Source of the DNA: Bacteroidales bacterium
GTDB lineage: Bacteria > Bacteroidota > Bacteroidia > Bacteroidales > WCHB1-69
Length of the DNA: 64,000 nucleotides
Assembly: GCA_016288655.1 (NCBI GenBank)
Contig: JAEEKX010000037.1
Location: forward strand, 62,001-126,000
Direction: 5' to 3'
Shown: positions 16,039 through 25,482 of the stretch, piece after piece
Position numbering within the stretch: the first letter of the stretch is position 1
Layout: each line of letters begins with the position of its first letter
The notes under the pieces: model-generated
Told to the model about the DNA's origin: nothing
Seen by the model: only the letters and a program-made list of their open reading frames with translations
The model's database searches: none
Position numbers and translations under genes: made by a program

Positions 16039-17382
16039 ATGGGATTACTTGCAGTGTATGGCGTACCTCACGCCTCATCAGCTTTGTATTACGGATTGCA
16101 TAACCTGCAGCATCGCGGGCAGGAGGGCGCCGGTATGGTCACCTTCACCGAGGACGGTAAATGTCACCGTCATCGTGGGCTGGGCCTGGTCGATAGCATT
16201 TTCAGTCATGCCGAGATCGAGGCGCTGCCTGGGAACATCGGCATGGCCACCGTCCGTTATGCCAACATCAGCGCCGCCACGCTCGACAACGTGCAGCCGC
16301 TCTGTTTCCGTCACCATTCCGGCGATTTCGTCGTCGCCGGCGACGGCAGTCTCGTCAACGCCCGCCAGGTGGAGGAGGATTTGGAGAAGGACGGACTCAT
16401 ATTCCAGACCGCTCTTGACAGCGAGTTGCTGGCCTATCTCATTAAGAAAAAGGGAGATGAAGACCGTATTGACAATCTGATTCATGCTTTGCAGATCATC
16501 GACGGCGGGTTCAACTTCATGATCATGACGAAGAACCGCATCTACGCCTGCCGCGACAGCCACGGCATCAAGCCGCTCGCGCTGGGTCGCCTCGGCGATG
16601 GCTACGTGATCAGCAGCGAGTCGTGTGCCTTTGAGATCATGGGCGCCAAGTTCGAGCGCGACATAGAGCCGGGCGAAATCCTCTGCATTGATAACAAGGG
16701 CTTGCGTTCCAACCGTTTTTCGGATGTCAAGAAGTACAATATGTGTGCCATGGAGTACATCTACTTGGCGCGGCCCGACAGCGACATCGACGGCTGCAAC
16801 GTGCATGCCTACCGTAAGGAGGCCGGACGTCGGCTCTATCGCGAGTGCCCCGTGGAGGCCGACATCGTGGTCGGCGTTCCGGAGTCGAGTCTGAGCGCGG
16901 CGATGGGTTACAGCGAGGAGAGCGGCATCCCGTACGAGATGGGCTTGGTGAAACACAAATACATGGGCAGAACCTTCATCCTGCCGGAGCAGAGTCTCCG
17001 TGAGATGGGTGTGAAGTTGAAACTCAGCCCGGTCCACAGCATCGTGAAGGGCAAGCGCGTGGTATTGGTCGATGACTCCATCGTGCGCGGCACCACTTCG
17101 TTGAAGATCGTGAGACTGTTGCGTGAGGCCGGCGCCACCGAGGTGCACGTGCGTATCGCCAGTCCGATGATGAAATACACCTGCCATTACGGGGTTGATA
17201 CTTCCACCCCCGAAGAGTTGCTCTGCTCGAACCGCACGTTGGAAGAGGCGCGCGACGCCATCGGCGCCGACTCGCTCGGCTATCTCAGCCCCGAGTCCTG
17301 CACTGCTTCCACCTTCGGCTGCGCCGAGCCGTGTATGGCCTGCTTCACCGGCAAATATCCTACCAAATTATACGAAGAATAA
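16039..17382 (+). CDS. purF: Amidophosphoribosyltransferase lacking the catalytic cysteine
   Basis: A 447-residue protein of the Bacillus/iron-sulfur PurF type. The PRPP loop VVLVDDSIVRGTTS (residues 341-354) and cysteines matching the Fe-S ligands (Cys236 in MCAMEYIYLARPDS; CAEPCMAC near the end) are intact. The glutaminase domain is unusual. It begins MGLLAVYG where relatives have CGVFGIWG, so the N-terminal nucleophile Cys is absent; an in-frame TAA at 16030-16032 rules out a longer start that could supply it. The oxyanion-hole HNG is AGDG (residues 100-103). Arg73 and Asp127 remain. It should make phosphoribosylamine, perhaps from free ammonia or from a separate glutaminase. Placement in the pur operon supports a real role. 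Confidence 0.9.
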   Translation: MGLLAVYGVPHASSALYYGLHNLQHRGQEGAGMVTFTEDGKCHRHRGLGLVDSIFSHAEIEALPGNIGMATVRYANISAATLDNVQPLCFRHHSGDFVVAGDGSLVNARQVEEDLEKDGLIFQTALDSELLAYLIKKKGDEDRIDNLIHALQIIDGGFNFMIMTKNRIYACRDSHGIKPLALGRLGDGYVISSESCAFEIMGAKFERDIEPGEILCIDNKGLRSNRFSDVKKYNMCAMEYIYLARPDSDIDGCNVHAYRKEAGRRLYRECPVEADIVVGVPESSLSAAMGYSEESGIPYEMGLVKHKYMGRTFILPEQSLREMGVKLKLSPVHSIVKGKRVVLVDDSIVRGTTSLKIVRLLREAGATEVHVRIASPMMKYTCHYGVDTSTPEELLCSNRTLEEARDAIGADSLGYLSPESCTASTFGCAEPCMACFTGKYPTKLYEE

Positions 17383-17412
17383 ACCCACATCTCAATTTAA
17401 AACTCATTTATC

Positions 17413-18462
17413 ATGGCAAAATCATACGAAAAAGCGGGCGTCAATCTCGAAGCGGGATATGAAGTGGTACGCCGAATCAAACAACACGTTGCCTCCACCA
17501 ACCGCTTCGGATCGATGGGCAACATCGGCTCTTTTGGCGGCATGTTCGACCTCGGAAGTCTGAACCTGCAGCATCCGATCCTCGTGAGCGGTACCGACGG
17601 TGTCGGCACGAAGTTGAAGATCGCCTTCGCGATGGACAAGCATGACACCATCGGCATCGACGCCGTGGCGATGTGCGTCAACGACGTGTTGGCGCAGGGT
17701 GCCGAGCCGCTGATCTTCCTCGACTATGTGGCCTTAGGGCACAACATCCCGCAAAAGGTGGAAGCCATCGTGGCGGGTGTGGCCGAAGGATGCCGGCAGG
17801 CAGGTTGCGCCCTCGTGGGCGGTGAGACTGCGGAGATGCCCGGCATGTACTCCGATGAAGAGTACGACATCGCCGGCTTCACCACCGGCGCCGTGGAGAA
17901 GTCCAAACTCATCGACGGCTCCAAGGTCGCTGTCGGCGACGTGCTCGTGGGCGTGGCCTCCACGGGTGTCCACTCCAACGGCTTCAGTCTCGTGCGCCGC
18001 ATCGTCTCCAACAAGGGCTTCCATTACCAGCAACCTGTTGACGACGCTGACTACACCGCTGCCTTCGGCACGCAGCCGCTGGGCGAAGTGCTGCTCACCC
18101 CCACCAAGATCTATGTCAAGCAGATGTTGGAAGTGATCCGCAACTGCGATGTCCACGGCATCTGCCACATCACCGGCGGTGGTTTCGATGAGAACATCCC
18201 GCGGGTGTTGCAAGAGGGTCAAGGTCTTGAGATAAAAGAAGGTACGTGGGAGATTCTGCCTGTGTTCCGTCTGTTGGAAAAGTGGGGCAATGTGCCGCAC
18301 CGCGAGATGTTCAACATCTTCAACATGGGTATCGGCATGGTGGCGGTGATGCCTGCCGCCGACGCGCCGAAGGCCATGGAAATCCTCCAGCGCCATGGCG
18401 AGAAGGCCTCCATCATCGGCAAGGTGACCGACCAGCCCGGCGTCAACATCATCCTTCAGTAA
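17413..18462 (+). CDS. purM: Phosphoribosylformylglycinamidine cyclo-ligase
   Basis: A 349-residue AIR synthetase starting MAKSYEKAGVNLEAGYEVV. Visible motifs include LVSGTDGVGTKLKIAF (ATP-binding), GIDAVAMCVNDVLAQGAEPL, GCALVGGETAEMPGMY, GVASTGVHSNGFSLVR and ITGGGFDENIPRVL. It closes FGAM to AIR using ATP. Normal length, 30 bases after purF, in the expected pathway context. Confidence 0.97.
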   Translation: MAKSYEKAGVNLEAGYEVVRRIKQHVASTNRFGSMGNIGSFGGMFDLGSLNLQHPILVSGTDGVGTKLKIAFAMDKHDTIGIDAVAMCVNDVLAQGAEPLIFLDYVALGHNIPQKVEAIVAGVAEGCRQAGCALVGGETAEMPGMYSDEEYDIAGFTTGAVEKSKLIDGSKVAVGDVLVGVASTGVHSNGFSLVRRIVSNKGFHYQQPVDDADYTAAFGTQPLGEVLLTPTKIYVKQMLEVIRNCDVHGICHITGGGFDENIPRVLQEGQGLEIKEGTWEILPVFRLLEKWGNVPHREMFNIFNMGIGMVAVMPAADAPKAMEILQRHGEKASIIGKVTDQPGVNIILQ

Positions 18463-18485
18463 TCACATAGCTAACAGATACTAAC

Positions 18486-19052
18486 ATGAAAACACTCGCC
18501 GTATTCGCCAGTGGATCGGGCACCAACTTCGAGGCCTTGGCGCAGGCCTGCGCCGACGGGCGCCTCGACGCCCGCATCGCGCTGATGGTGTGCGACAAGC
18601 CCGGCGCCGCCGTCATCGACCGCGCCCGCCGCTTCGGTATCGAGTCCTTCGTCGCCTCTCCCAAGGAGTTCCCGTCGAAGGCCGACTACGAGCGCGAGAT
18701 TGTCCGCCGTCTCGACGCGGCCGGCATTGATCTCGTATGCCTCGCAGGGTACATGCGCCTCGTCGCCGACACCCTCCTCAACGCCTACCGCGGCCGCATC
18801 ATCAACATCCATCCGTCGCTGCTGCCCGCCTTCAAGGGTGCGCACGCTGTAGAGGATGCCGTCGCCTACGGTGTCAAGGTCTATGGCATCACCATCCACT
18901 ATGTCGATGAGAGTCTCGACGGTGGCAAGATCATTGCCCAGCGGGCTTTCGCATACGACGGCAACGACCCCGCCGAAGTACATCGCCTCGGTCAAGTCAT
19001 TGAGCATCAACTTTATGTAGAAACCGTTCAAAAACTAATTACATCCCTTTAA
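18486..19052 (+). CDS. purN: Phosphoribosylglycinamide formyltransferase
   Basis: A 188-residue GAR transformylase. It starts MKTLAVFASGSGTNFEAL (phosphate loop) and contains LVCLAGYMRLVADTLL, the catalytic stretch IINIHPSLLPAFKGAHAVEDA with Asn, His and the downstream Asp in YGITIHYVDESLDGGKII. It transfers the formyl group from 10-formyl-tetrahydrofolate to GAR, linking it to FolD encoded downstream in the same block. Confidence 0.97.
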   Translation: MKTLAVFASGSGTNFEALAQACADGRLDARIALMVCDKPGAAVIDRARRFGIESFVASPKEFPSKADYEREIVRRLDAAGIDLVCLAGYMRLVADTLLNAYRGRIINIHPSLLPAFKGAHAVEDAVAYGVKVYGITIHYVDESLDGGKIIAQRAFAYDGNDPAEVHRLGQVIEHQLYVETVQKLITSL

Positions 19053-19063
19053 CCCTATCAACC

Positions 19064-20593
19064 ATGAGAGCTTTAATCAGTGTAAGCGACAAAACCGGCC
19101 TTGTGCCTTTCGTACAGGCGCTCCAGCAGATGAATTGGGAGATCATCGCCACCGGCGGCACCCAGAAACTTCTGGAAGCCAACGGAGTACATACCATCAA
19201 CATCAGCGACGTCACCGGATTCCCCGAAATCCTCGACGGTCGTGTGAAGACCCTTCATCCGAAGGTTCACGGAGGTATCCTCGCCCGCCGCGACCTTGCC
19301 GAACACCGCCGCACGCTCCAAGAGCAGGGCATCGAAACCATCGACCTCGTCTGCGTCAACCTCTACCCCTTCCGTCAAACCATTGCCAAAGAGGGTGTTA
19401 CCTTGGAAGATGCCATTGAGAACATCGACATTGGCGGCCCGTCGATGGTGCGTAGCGCTGCCAAAAACTGGCGCGATGTGACGATTGTCTGCGATCCCGC
19501 CGACTACGACGGCGTGGTGGCCGAACTCCGTGCCAGCGGTCATACCTCGCAGGAGACCCGCCTCCGTCTGTCGGCGAAGGCCTACACCCACACTGCGGAA
19601 TACGACTGTTGCATAGCCACTTACATGCGCAAGCAGGCCGGTCTGCCCGAGAAACTCTTCTTGGAGTACGACCTGAAGCAGCCCCTGCGTTACGGCGAGA
19701 ACCCGCACCAGACGGCCAACTTCTACGCTGCTGGCACGCCCGTGCCGTTCTCTTTGGCTTTTGGCAAGCAGTTGCAAGGTAAAGAATTATCATACAACAA
19801 TATACAAGATGCCAATGCGGCCCTCAACGTGGTGCGCGACTTCGACGATCCCTTCTGCGTCGCCCTCAAGCACATGAATCCTTGCGGCGCCGCCGTCGGC
19901 AAGACCATTGAAGAGGCGTGGCAGGCGGCCTACGAAGCCGACACCGTGAGCATCTATGGCGGCATCGTCGCGGTGAACCGTCCGCTCACCAAGGAGGTGG
20001 CTCTCGGCATGAAGCCCATCTTCCTTGAAATCGTCATCGCCCCCTCCTTCACCCCGGAGGCGCTTGAAATCCTCTCCACCAAGAAGAACCTTCGTCTGAT
20101 GGAAGTCGATATGAGCAAGAGCAATCAGCCCGTGCCGCAGTTTGTCGGCGTCAACGGCGGGTTGCTGGCGCAGCAACTCGACACTCAAATCGAGCAGGTG
20201 GTGAGCGACATGTGTGTCACGGAGGTGAAGCCCACTGAGGCCCAGTTGGCCGACATGAACTTCGGCTGGCGGATCGTGAAGCACGTGAAGTCCAACGCCA
20301 TTGTGGTGGTGCGCGACAACCGCACTTGCGGTGTCGGCGCGGGTCAGACCAACCGTGTCGGCTCTGCGGAGATCGCCCTCAAGCAGGCGCAGTCCGTCGG
20401 CGTCACCAGCGGCTTGGTGCTCGCCTCCGACGGCTTCCTGCCCTTCGACGACACTGTGGTGCTCGCCTCGCAATACGGCGTGACCGCCATCGTGCAGCCC
20501 GGCGGCAGCATCCGCGACGAAGATGCCATCAAGAAAGCCAACGAACTGGGAATCACCATGGTATTCACTGGAGTAAGACATTTCAAACACTAA
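19064..20593 (+). CDS. purH: Bifunctional AICAR transformylase/IMP cyclohydrolase
   Basis: A 509-residue two-domain enzyme. The N-terminal IMP cyclohydrolase part starts MRALISVSDKTGLVPFVQAL and includes ITGFP-type and KTLHPKVHGGILAR motifs (residues near 48-75). The C-terminal transformylase part shows LRYGENPHQTANFY, KHMNPCGAAVG and the late SDGFLPFDDTVVLA. It carries out the last two steps to IMP using 10-formyl-tetrahydrofolate. It follows purN by 11 bases. Confidence 0.97.
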   Translation: MRALISVSDKTGLVPFVQALQQMNWEIIATGGTQKLLEANGVHTINISDVTGFPEILDGRVKTLHPKVHGGILARRDLAEHRRTLQEQGIETIDLVCVNLYPFRQTIAKEGVTLEDAIENIDIGGPSMVRSAAKNWRDVTIVCDPADYDGVVAELRASGHTSQETRLRLSAKAYTHTAEYDCCIATYMRKQAGLPEKLFLEYDLKQPLRYGENPHQTANFYAAGTPVPFSLAFGKQLQGKELSYNNIQDANAALNVVRDFDDPFCVALKHMNPCGAAVGKTIEEAWQAAYEADTVSIYGGIVAVNRPLTKEVALGMKPIFLEIVIAPSFTPEALEILSTKKNLRLMEVDMSKSNQPVPQFVGVNGGLLAQQLDTQIEQVVSDMCVTEVKPTEAQLADMNFGWRIVKHVKSNAIVVVRDNRTCGVGAGQTNRVGSAEIALKQAQSVGVTSGLVLASDGFLPFDDTVVLASQYGVTAIVQPGGSIRDEDAIKKANELGITMVFTGVRHFKH

Positions 20594-20607
20594 CATCACT
20601 AGAGAAT

Positions 20608-21894
20608 ATGCAAAGCACAAAACGAGTACTAGTAGTCGGCGGCGGGGGCCGCGAACATGCCATTGCGGATGCGCTTCATCGCTCGCCGCAGGTGGCGGAG
20701 ATCTTCTGTGCGCCCGGCAACGCCGGCACGGCGGCCATCGCACAGAACGTGCCCATCAAGGACGGCGACGTGCCTGCCCTGTTGGAGTTTGCCCAGAGCC
20801 ACCGGATTGACCTCACCGTCGTCGGTCCCGAAGCGGCGTTGGCGGCTGGCATCGGCGATGCTTTCCGCGCCGCCGGACTGCCCATCTTCGGCCACACGAA
20901 GGCCGCCACGCAGATAGAGAGCAGCAAGGAGTTCGCCAAGAAGTTGATGGCCAAGTACGACATCCCGACGGCGGGCTACCGCAGTTTCGACAACTACGAC
21001 GAGGCACTGGCCTACGTCAGCGGACGGCCGCTGCCTGCCGTGCTCAAGTACGACGGCCTCGCTGCCGGCAAGGGCGTGGTGATTGCCGAAACCCTCGACG
21101 AAGCCCGACAGGCGTTGAAGGACATGCTGTTGGATTCGGCGTTCGGCCAGGGGCGCGTGGTGGTGGAAGACTTCCTCACCGGCCCTGAGTTCTCCTTCAT
21201 GTGCTTTGTCAACGGTCGTGACGTCTATCCGATGCCGCTGTCGCAGGACCACAAGCGCGCCTTCGATGGCGACAAAGGTCCGAACACTGGCGGTATGGGT
21301 GCATACACGTCGCTGCCGTTCATCACGGAGGACGACCGGCAGCTTGCCTTCGACCGGATCCTGCGCCGCACTGCCGAGGCGATGTGTGCCGAAGGGCAGC
21401 CGTTGAGCGGTGTGCTCTACGGCGGGTTGATGAAGACACCCGCCGGCATCAAGGTCATCGAATTCAACGCCCGCTTCGGCGACCCCGAGACCGAGGTCGT
21501 GTTGCCGCTGTTGCAGAGCGATGCCTACGACATCTTCTACGGTGTGGCGACGGGGCAGGCGCTGACCTCTCCGATAGCTTGGTCGGAGGAGGTGACGCTG
21601 GGTGTGGTGATGGCCTCCCAGGGCTATCCGGGCAAGTACGAGAAGGGACACGCCATCCGTGGTTTAGAGAACGTTCAAGGCCGTGTGTTCCAGATGGGTA
21701 CGGCGATAAAAGAGGATGGATTGGTCACTTCCGGCGGCCGTGTGCTGATGGTGGTGGCGACGGGAAAAAGCCATAGAGAAGCCCAAGAGAAGGCCTATCA
21801 TGACATTGAGAAGATCTCGTGCGACAACCTCTTTTTCCGGCACGACATTGCGCATTGGGCGTTGGAGGGGAAAGAAATTGAGGCGGAAAAATAG
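20608..21894 (+). CDS. purD: Phosphoribosylamine-glycine ligase
   Basis: A 428-residue ATP-grasp enzyme that joins glycine to phosphoribosylamine. It begins MQSTKRVLVVGGGGREHAIA and has the ATP-grasp segments VLKYDGLAAGKGVVIAE, GPNTGGMGAYTSLPF, VLYGGLMKT and VIEFNARFGDPETE. The frame is open back to 20326, but homology and the ATG 14 bases after purH place the start at 20608. Confidence 0.96.
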   Translation: MQSTKRVLVVGGGGREHAIADALHRSPQVAEIFCAPGNAGTAAIAQNVPIKDGDVPALLEFAQSHRIDLTVVGPEAALAAGIGDAFRAAGLPIFGHTKAATQIESSKEFAKKLMAKYDIPTAGYRSFDNYDEALAYVSGRPLPAVLKYDGLAAGKGVVIAETLDEARQALKDMLLDSAFGQGRVVVEDFLTGPEFSFMCFVNGRDVYPMPLSQDHKRAFDGDKGPNTGGMGAYTSLPFITEDDRQLAFDRILRRTAEAMCAEGQPLSGVLYGGLMKTPAGIKVIEFNARFGDPETEVVLPLLQSDAYDIFYGVATGQALTSPIAWSEEVTLGVVMASQGYPGKYEKGHAIRGLENVQGRVFQMGTAIKEDGLVTSGGRVLMVVATGKSHREAQEKAYHDIEKISCDNLFFRHDIAHWALEGKEIEAEK

Positions 21895-21949
21895 TTTTTA
21901 AGCAAAAAATATCTCGTTAAACAGCATGAACGAAGACAATTCCGACCAC

Positions 21950-22861
21950 ATGGCACAAATTATTGATGGCAAGGCCCTTGCCACCCGCATCAGGGAGAAG
22001 ATGAAAGACCGGATCCCGCAATTGGAAGCGCAGTACGGCCGTCGTCCTTCCCTGTACGTCATCCTCGTCGGTGAAGATCCGGGCAGTCGCATCTACGTGC
22101 GCAACAAGATCAATGCCGCCACTTCCGTCGGCATGGACGCTCGTCTCATCCATTTCGACGACGACGTCAGCGAGTCCGATCTGCTCAACCTCATCCATGT
22201 CCTCAACGAGGATCCGCTCGTTGATGGCATCCTCGTGCAACTGCCCCTGCCTGCCCACATGAACGAAGAGCGGGTGGTGGATGCCATTGCCAAGGACAAG
22301 GACGTGGACGGTTTCCATGCGCTCAACGTCGGTGCTCTGTGGCAAGGTACCCACGGCATCACGCCCTGCACCCCCAAGGGTATCATCCAACTCATCATGA
22401 GCACCGGCATTCCAATTGCAGGTAAGATTGCCGTGGTGGTGGGGCGTAGCAACATCGTCGGCAAACCCGTTGCCAAACTGCTGCTTGACGAGAACGCCAC
22501 CGTCATCATCACCCATACCCGCACTCCCGACCTCAAGGCGATGACCACCCAGGCCGACATCCTCGTGGTCGCCGTCGGCAAGGAGCGGCTCATCACCGCC
22601 GACATGATCAAGCCCGGCGCTGTCGTCATCGACGTGGGCATTACCCGCAACGCCGACGGCAAGTTGGTCGGCGACGTCGATTTCGAGGCGGCGCGCAAAG
22701 TGGCCGGCTACATCACGCCCGTGCCCGGCGGCGTCGGACCGCTCACCATCGCCATGTTGCTCAAGAACACCATGGAGTGCTTCCTCAACCACGCTGAGAC
22801 CCACAGTCGGGTCTCCAAACTTTGGACAACCATCATCAATGCCCGTATAGGCAGTAAGTAA
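21950..22861 (+). CDS. folD: Methylenetetrahydrofolate dehydrogenase/cyclohydrolase, purine-cluster copy
   Basis: FolD converts 5,10-methylene-THF to 10-formyl-THF, the cofactor of PurN and PurH. The sequence has the substrate lysine segment RIYVRNKINAA, VDGILVQLPLP, PCTPKGIIQL, the dinucleotide-binding VVVGRSNIVGKPVAKLL and ITPVPGGVGPLTIAMLL. The start at 21950 (MAQIIDGKALA) matches family N-termini; 21926 would add eight residues. The C-terminus carries about 20 extra residues after NTMECFLNHAE. A second FolD is encoded at 33714-34589. Confidence 0.95.
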   Translation: MAQIIDGKALATRIREKMKDRIPQLEAQYGRRPSLYVILVGEDPGSRIYVRNKINAATSVGMDARLIHFDDDVSESDLLNLIHVLNEDPLVDGILVQLPLPAHMNEERVVDAIAKDKDVDGFHALNVGALWQGTHGITPCTPKGIIQLIMSTGIPIAGKIAVVVGRSNIVGKPVAKLLLDENATVIITHTRTPDLKAMTTQADILVVAVGKERLITADMIKPGAVVIDVGITRNADGKLVGDVDFEAARKVAGYITPVPGGVGPLTIAMLLKNTMECFLNHAETHSRVSKLWTTIINARIGSK

Positions 22862-22888
22862 ATCATAACACATCAAACCCAATAAACC

Positions 22889-23971
22889 ATGAAACAAGGA
22901 GTTTCCGCCCAGGGCCTCACCTGCCCCATCATCCGAAAAGGTGACAACCTCGCCCCCATTATTGTGGAGAGCGTCCTCAACGCTGTCGCCACCCCCGACG
23001 GTTACGACATCTGCCAGAAGGCCGTTGTCGGCATCACCGAGTCCATCGTTGCCCGTTCGCAAGGCAACTACGTCACCGTGGATGACATCTGCCATGACGT
23101 CACCGCCAAGTTCGGCGCCGGCGCCACCCTCTTTGTCGTCAACCCCATCTACTCCCGCAACCGTTTTGCTATCATCCTGCGTGGCATCGCCCGCTCTGCC
23201 GCCAAGATCGCCTTGGTCATGCCCGACATCGACGAAGTCGGCAACGTGCTCCGCAACCACCCCTTCACCAACATGAACTACGACGAGTACTACCAGTCCA
23301 TTTGTCAAGGAGAAGGCGTCAACGCCGTCATCTACAAGGACTTCCAGTCGGCACTCGCCGGTGAGGGCGTCGCCGCCGACAACGCCAACGTCATCGTGTG
23401 CGACCTGCACGGGTACGAAGAGAAGAAACGGCAGTTTACTGGCAAGTGCATCGTCACCTTGGCCGACATCCTCTCCGACCGCTGCGAGTTCGGTCTGCTC
23501 GGCTCCAACAAGGCCGACGAGGAGTGCCTCAAGCTCTTCCCCAACAAGGAGAAAGCCCTCGTGCTGCTCAACCAGGTCAAGGACGAGTTGTTCCGCAAGA
23601 CCGGCAAGGATGTCATCGTCTGTGTCTATGGCGACGGCTGTTTCAAGGATCCCGTCGGAGGAATCTGGGAGTTCGCAGACCCTGTTACCATGCCGGCCTA
23701 CACCCATCCCGAAATTATTGAAGATACGCCTAATGAGTTGAAAGTAAAGGCGTTGGCAGATGACAAGTTCCGCAACCTTACGGGTGAGGAACTCACCAAG
23801 GCCATCGCCGAGGAGATTGAGCGCAAGCACAATAACCTCAAGGGATCGATGCAGAGCCAGGGCACCACGCCCCGCCTCTATCGCGACCTGCTCGCCAGTC
23901 TGATGGACCTCGTCAGCGGTAGTGGCGACCGTTGCACTCCCATCATCCTCATCCAAAACTATTTCCGCTAA
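22889..23971 (+). CDS. CofE-like (F420-0:gamma-glutamyl ligase family) protein
   Basis: A 360-residue protein I assign to the bacterial branch usually annotated as coenzyme F420-0:L-glutamate ligase. Shared features are IIRKGDNLAPIIVESVL, AVVGITESIVARSQGNYVTV, PIYSRNRFAIILRGIAR, DEVGN, FGLLGSNKA, VYGDGCFKDPVGGIWE and the end SGSGDRCTPIILIQNYF. CofE forms gamma-glutamyl amide bonds on F420, but nothing here indicates F420 synthesis. It lies between folD and guaB in the same direction with short gaps, so a role in folate or purine metabolism, such as glutamylation, is a reasonable guess. The true substrate is unknown. Confidence 0.7.
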   Translation: MKQGVSAQGLTCPIIRKGDNLAPIIVESVLNAVATPDGYDICQKAVVGITESIVARSQGNYVTVDDICHDVTAKFGAGATLFVVNPIYSRNRFAIILRGIARSAAKIALVMPDIDEVGNVLRNHPFTNMNYDEYYQSICQGEGVNAVIYKDFQSALAGEGVAADNANVIVCDLHGYEEKKRQFTGKCIVTLADILSDRCEFGLLGSNKADEECLKLFPNKEKALVLLNQVKDELFRKTGKDVIVCVYGDGCFKDPVGGIWEFADPVTMPAYTHPEIIEDTPNELKVKALADDKFRNLTGEELTKAIAEEIERKHNNLKGSMQSQGTTPRLYRDLLASLMDLVSGSGDRCTPIILIQNYFR

Positions 23972-23992
23972 TTATTAACCAAACTCATTATC

Positions 23993-25468
23993 ATGTCATT
24001 TCTCCAAGATAAAGTTAAAACAGAAGCACTTACATTCGATGACGTACTTTTGATTCCCGCCTATTCGGAAATCTTGCCGCGTGAGGTCTCATTGAAGACC
24101 CGTTTCACCCGCCACATCGATGTCAATGCCCCGTTCGTTTCGGCGGCCATGGACACGGTGACCGAGGCCAACCTCGCCATCGCGATGGCGCGCGAAGGCG
24201 GTATCGGCGTGATCCACAAGAACATGCCCATCGCCGACCAGGCCTACCACGTCTCCATGGTGAAGCGTGCCCAGAACGGCATGATCAACAATCCCGTCAC
24301 CATCGCCCCCAATCAGACGGTGGGCGAGGCGCAGCGCGTGATGCACGAACTCAAGATCGGCGGTATCCCCGTTGTCGATAAAGAGAACCGCCTCGTGGGC
24401 ATTGTCACCAACCGCGACCTCCGTTTCGAGACCCAGATGGGACGCCCCATCTCCGAGGTGATGACCTCCGAGCACCTGATCACCACCACCAGTTACACCG
24501 ATATGCAGGAGGTGATCGATTTGCTGCAGAAGTACAAGATTGAGAAGTTGCCTGTGGTTGACGAGCATCAGCACCTGCTGGGGTTGATCACTTACAACGA
24601 CATCACGAAGGCGAAGGACAAGCCCTATGCCTCGAAGGATGCCAACGGCCGTCTGCTGGTGGCTGCGGGTGTCGGCATCTCCGGCGAGACCATGGCCCGT
24701 GTGGAGGCGCTGGTGGAGGCGGAAGTCGATGCCATCGTGCTCGACTCTGCCCACGGCAACTCCAAGGGCGTGGTGAATGCGCTGAAGGATGTGAAAAAGA
24801 ACTTTCCGAATCTTGATGTGGTGGTCGGCAACATCGCCACCGGCGACGCGGCGAAGCGTCTTGTCGATGCAGGCGCCGACGCCGTCAAGGTGGGCATCGG
24901 CCCCGGCTCCATCTGCACCACCCGTGTGGTGGCCGGCGTCGGCGTGCCTCAGTTGAGCGCCATCTACGCGGTGCACAAGGCCTTGCTCGACACCGACGTG
25001 CCCCTCATCGCCGACGGCGGCATCCGCTTCTCCGGCGACATCGTGAAGGCCCTCGCCGCTGGCGGCGACACCGTCATGCTCGGCGGATTACTGGCGGGCG
25101 TGGAGGAAGCCCCCGGCGCCACCATCCTCTACAACGGTCGTAAGTACAAGACCTACAGGGGAATGGGCTCGCTTGAGGCCATGCAGCAGGGGTCCAAGGA
25201 CCGCTATATGCAGAGCGATGTGGAAGATGCCAAGAAGTTGGTGCCCGAAGGCATTGCCGGCCGCGTGCCTTACAAGGGAACCCTCAGCGAGGTGTTCTAC
25301 CAACTCGCCGGCGGCTTGCGCTCCGGCATGGGCTATTGTGGTGCCCGTGACATCAACGTGCTGCATCAGGCCAAGTTCTGCCGCATCAGTTCCGCCGGTG
25401 TCATCGAGAACCATCCGCACGACATCACCATCACCAGCGAAGCCCCCAACTACTCGAAAGGACTGTAA
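23993..25468 (+). CDS. guaB: Inosine-5'-monophosphate dehydrogenase
   Basis: A 491-residue IMPDH that oxidises IMP to XMP with NAD, the committed step to GMP. The barrel motifs [17 protein letters not shown] and [16 protein letters not shown], the catalytic loop [21 protein letters not shown] (Cys nucleophile) and the flap [12 protein letters not shown] are present. A pair of CBS domains is inserted at about residues 95-215. It is the last nucleotide gene of the block. Confidence 0.97.
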   Translation: MSFLQDKVKTEALTFDDVLLIPAYSEILPREVSLKTRFTRHIDVNAPFVSAAMDTVTEANLAIAMAREGGIGVIHKNMPIADQAYHVSMVKRAQNGMINNPVTIAPNQTVGEAQRVMHELKIGGIPVVDKENRLVGIVTNRDLRFETQMGRPISEVMTSEHLITTTSYTDMQEVIDLLQKYKIEKLPVVDEHQHLLGLITYNDITKAKDKPYASKDANGRLLVAAGVGISGETMARVEALVEAEVDAIVLDSAHGNSKGVVNALKDVKKNFPNLDVVVGNIATGDAAKRLVDAGADAVKVGIGPGSICTTRVVAGVGVPQLSAIYAVHKALLDTDVPLIADGGIRFSGDIVKALAAGGDTVMLGGLLAGVEEAPGATILYNGRKYKTYRGMGSLEAMQQGSKDRYMQSDVEDAKKLVPEGIAGRVPYKGTLSEVFYQLAGGLRSGMGYCGARDINVLHQAKFCRISSAGVIENHPHDITITSEAPNYSKGL

Positions 25469-25482
25469 CACGGCATTTTGTT

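Noticed and set aside
20326..20607. Long N-terminal extension of purD
   Set aside because: It lies inside purH in another frame; purD homology starts at the ATG 20608.
21917..23956. 679-codon antisense frame across folD and the CofE-like gene
   Set aside because: Shadow of two well-supported plus-strand genes; its translation is rich in Asp, Gly, His and Val with no motif.
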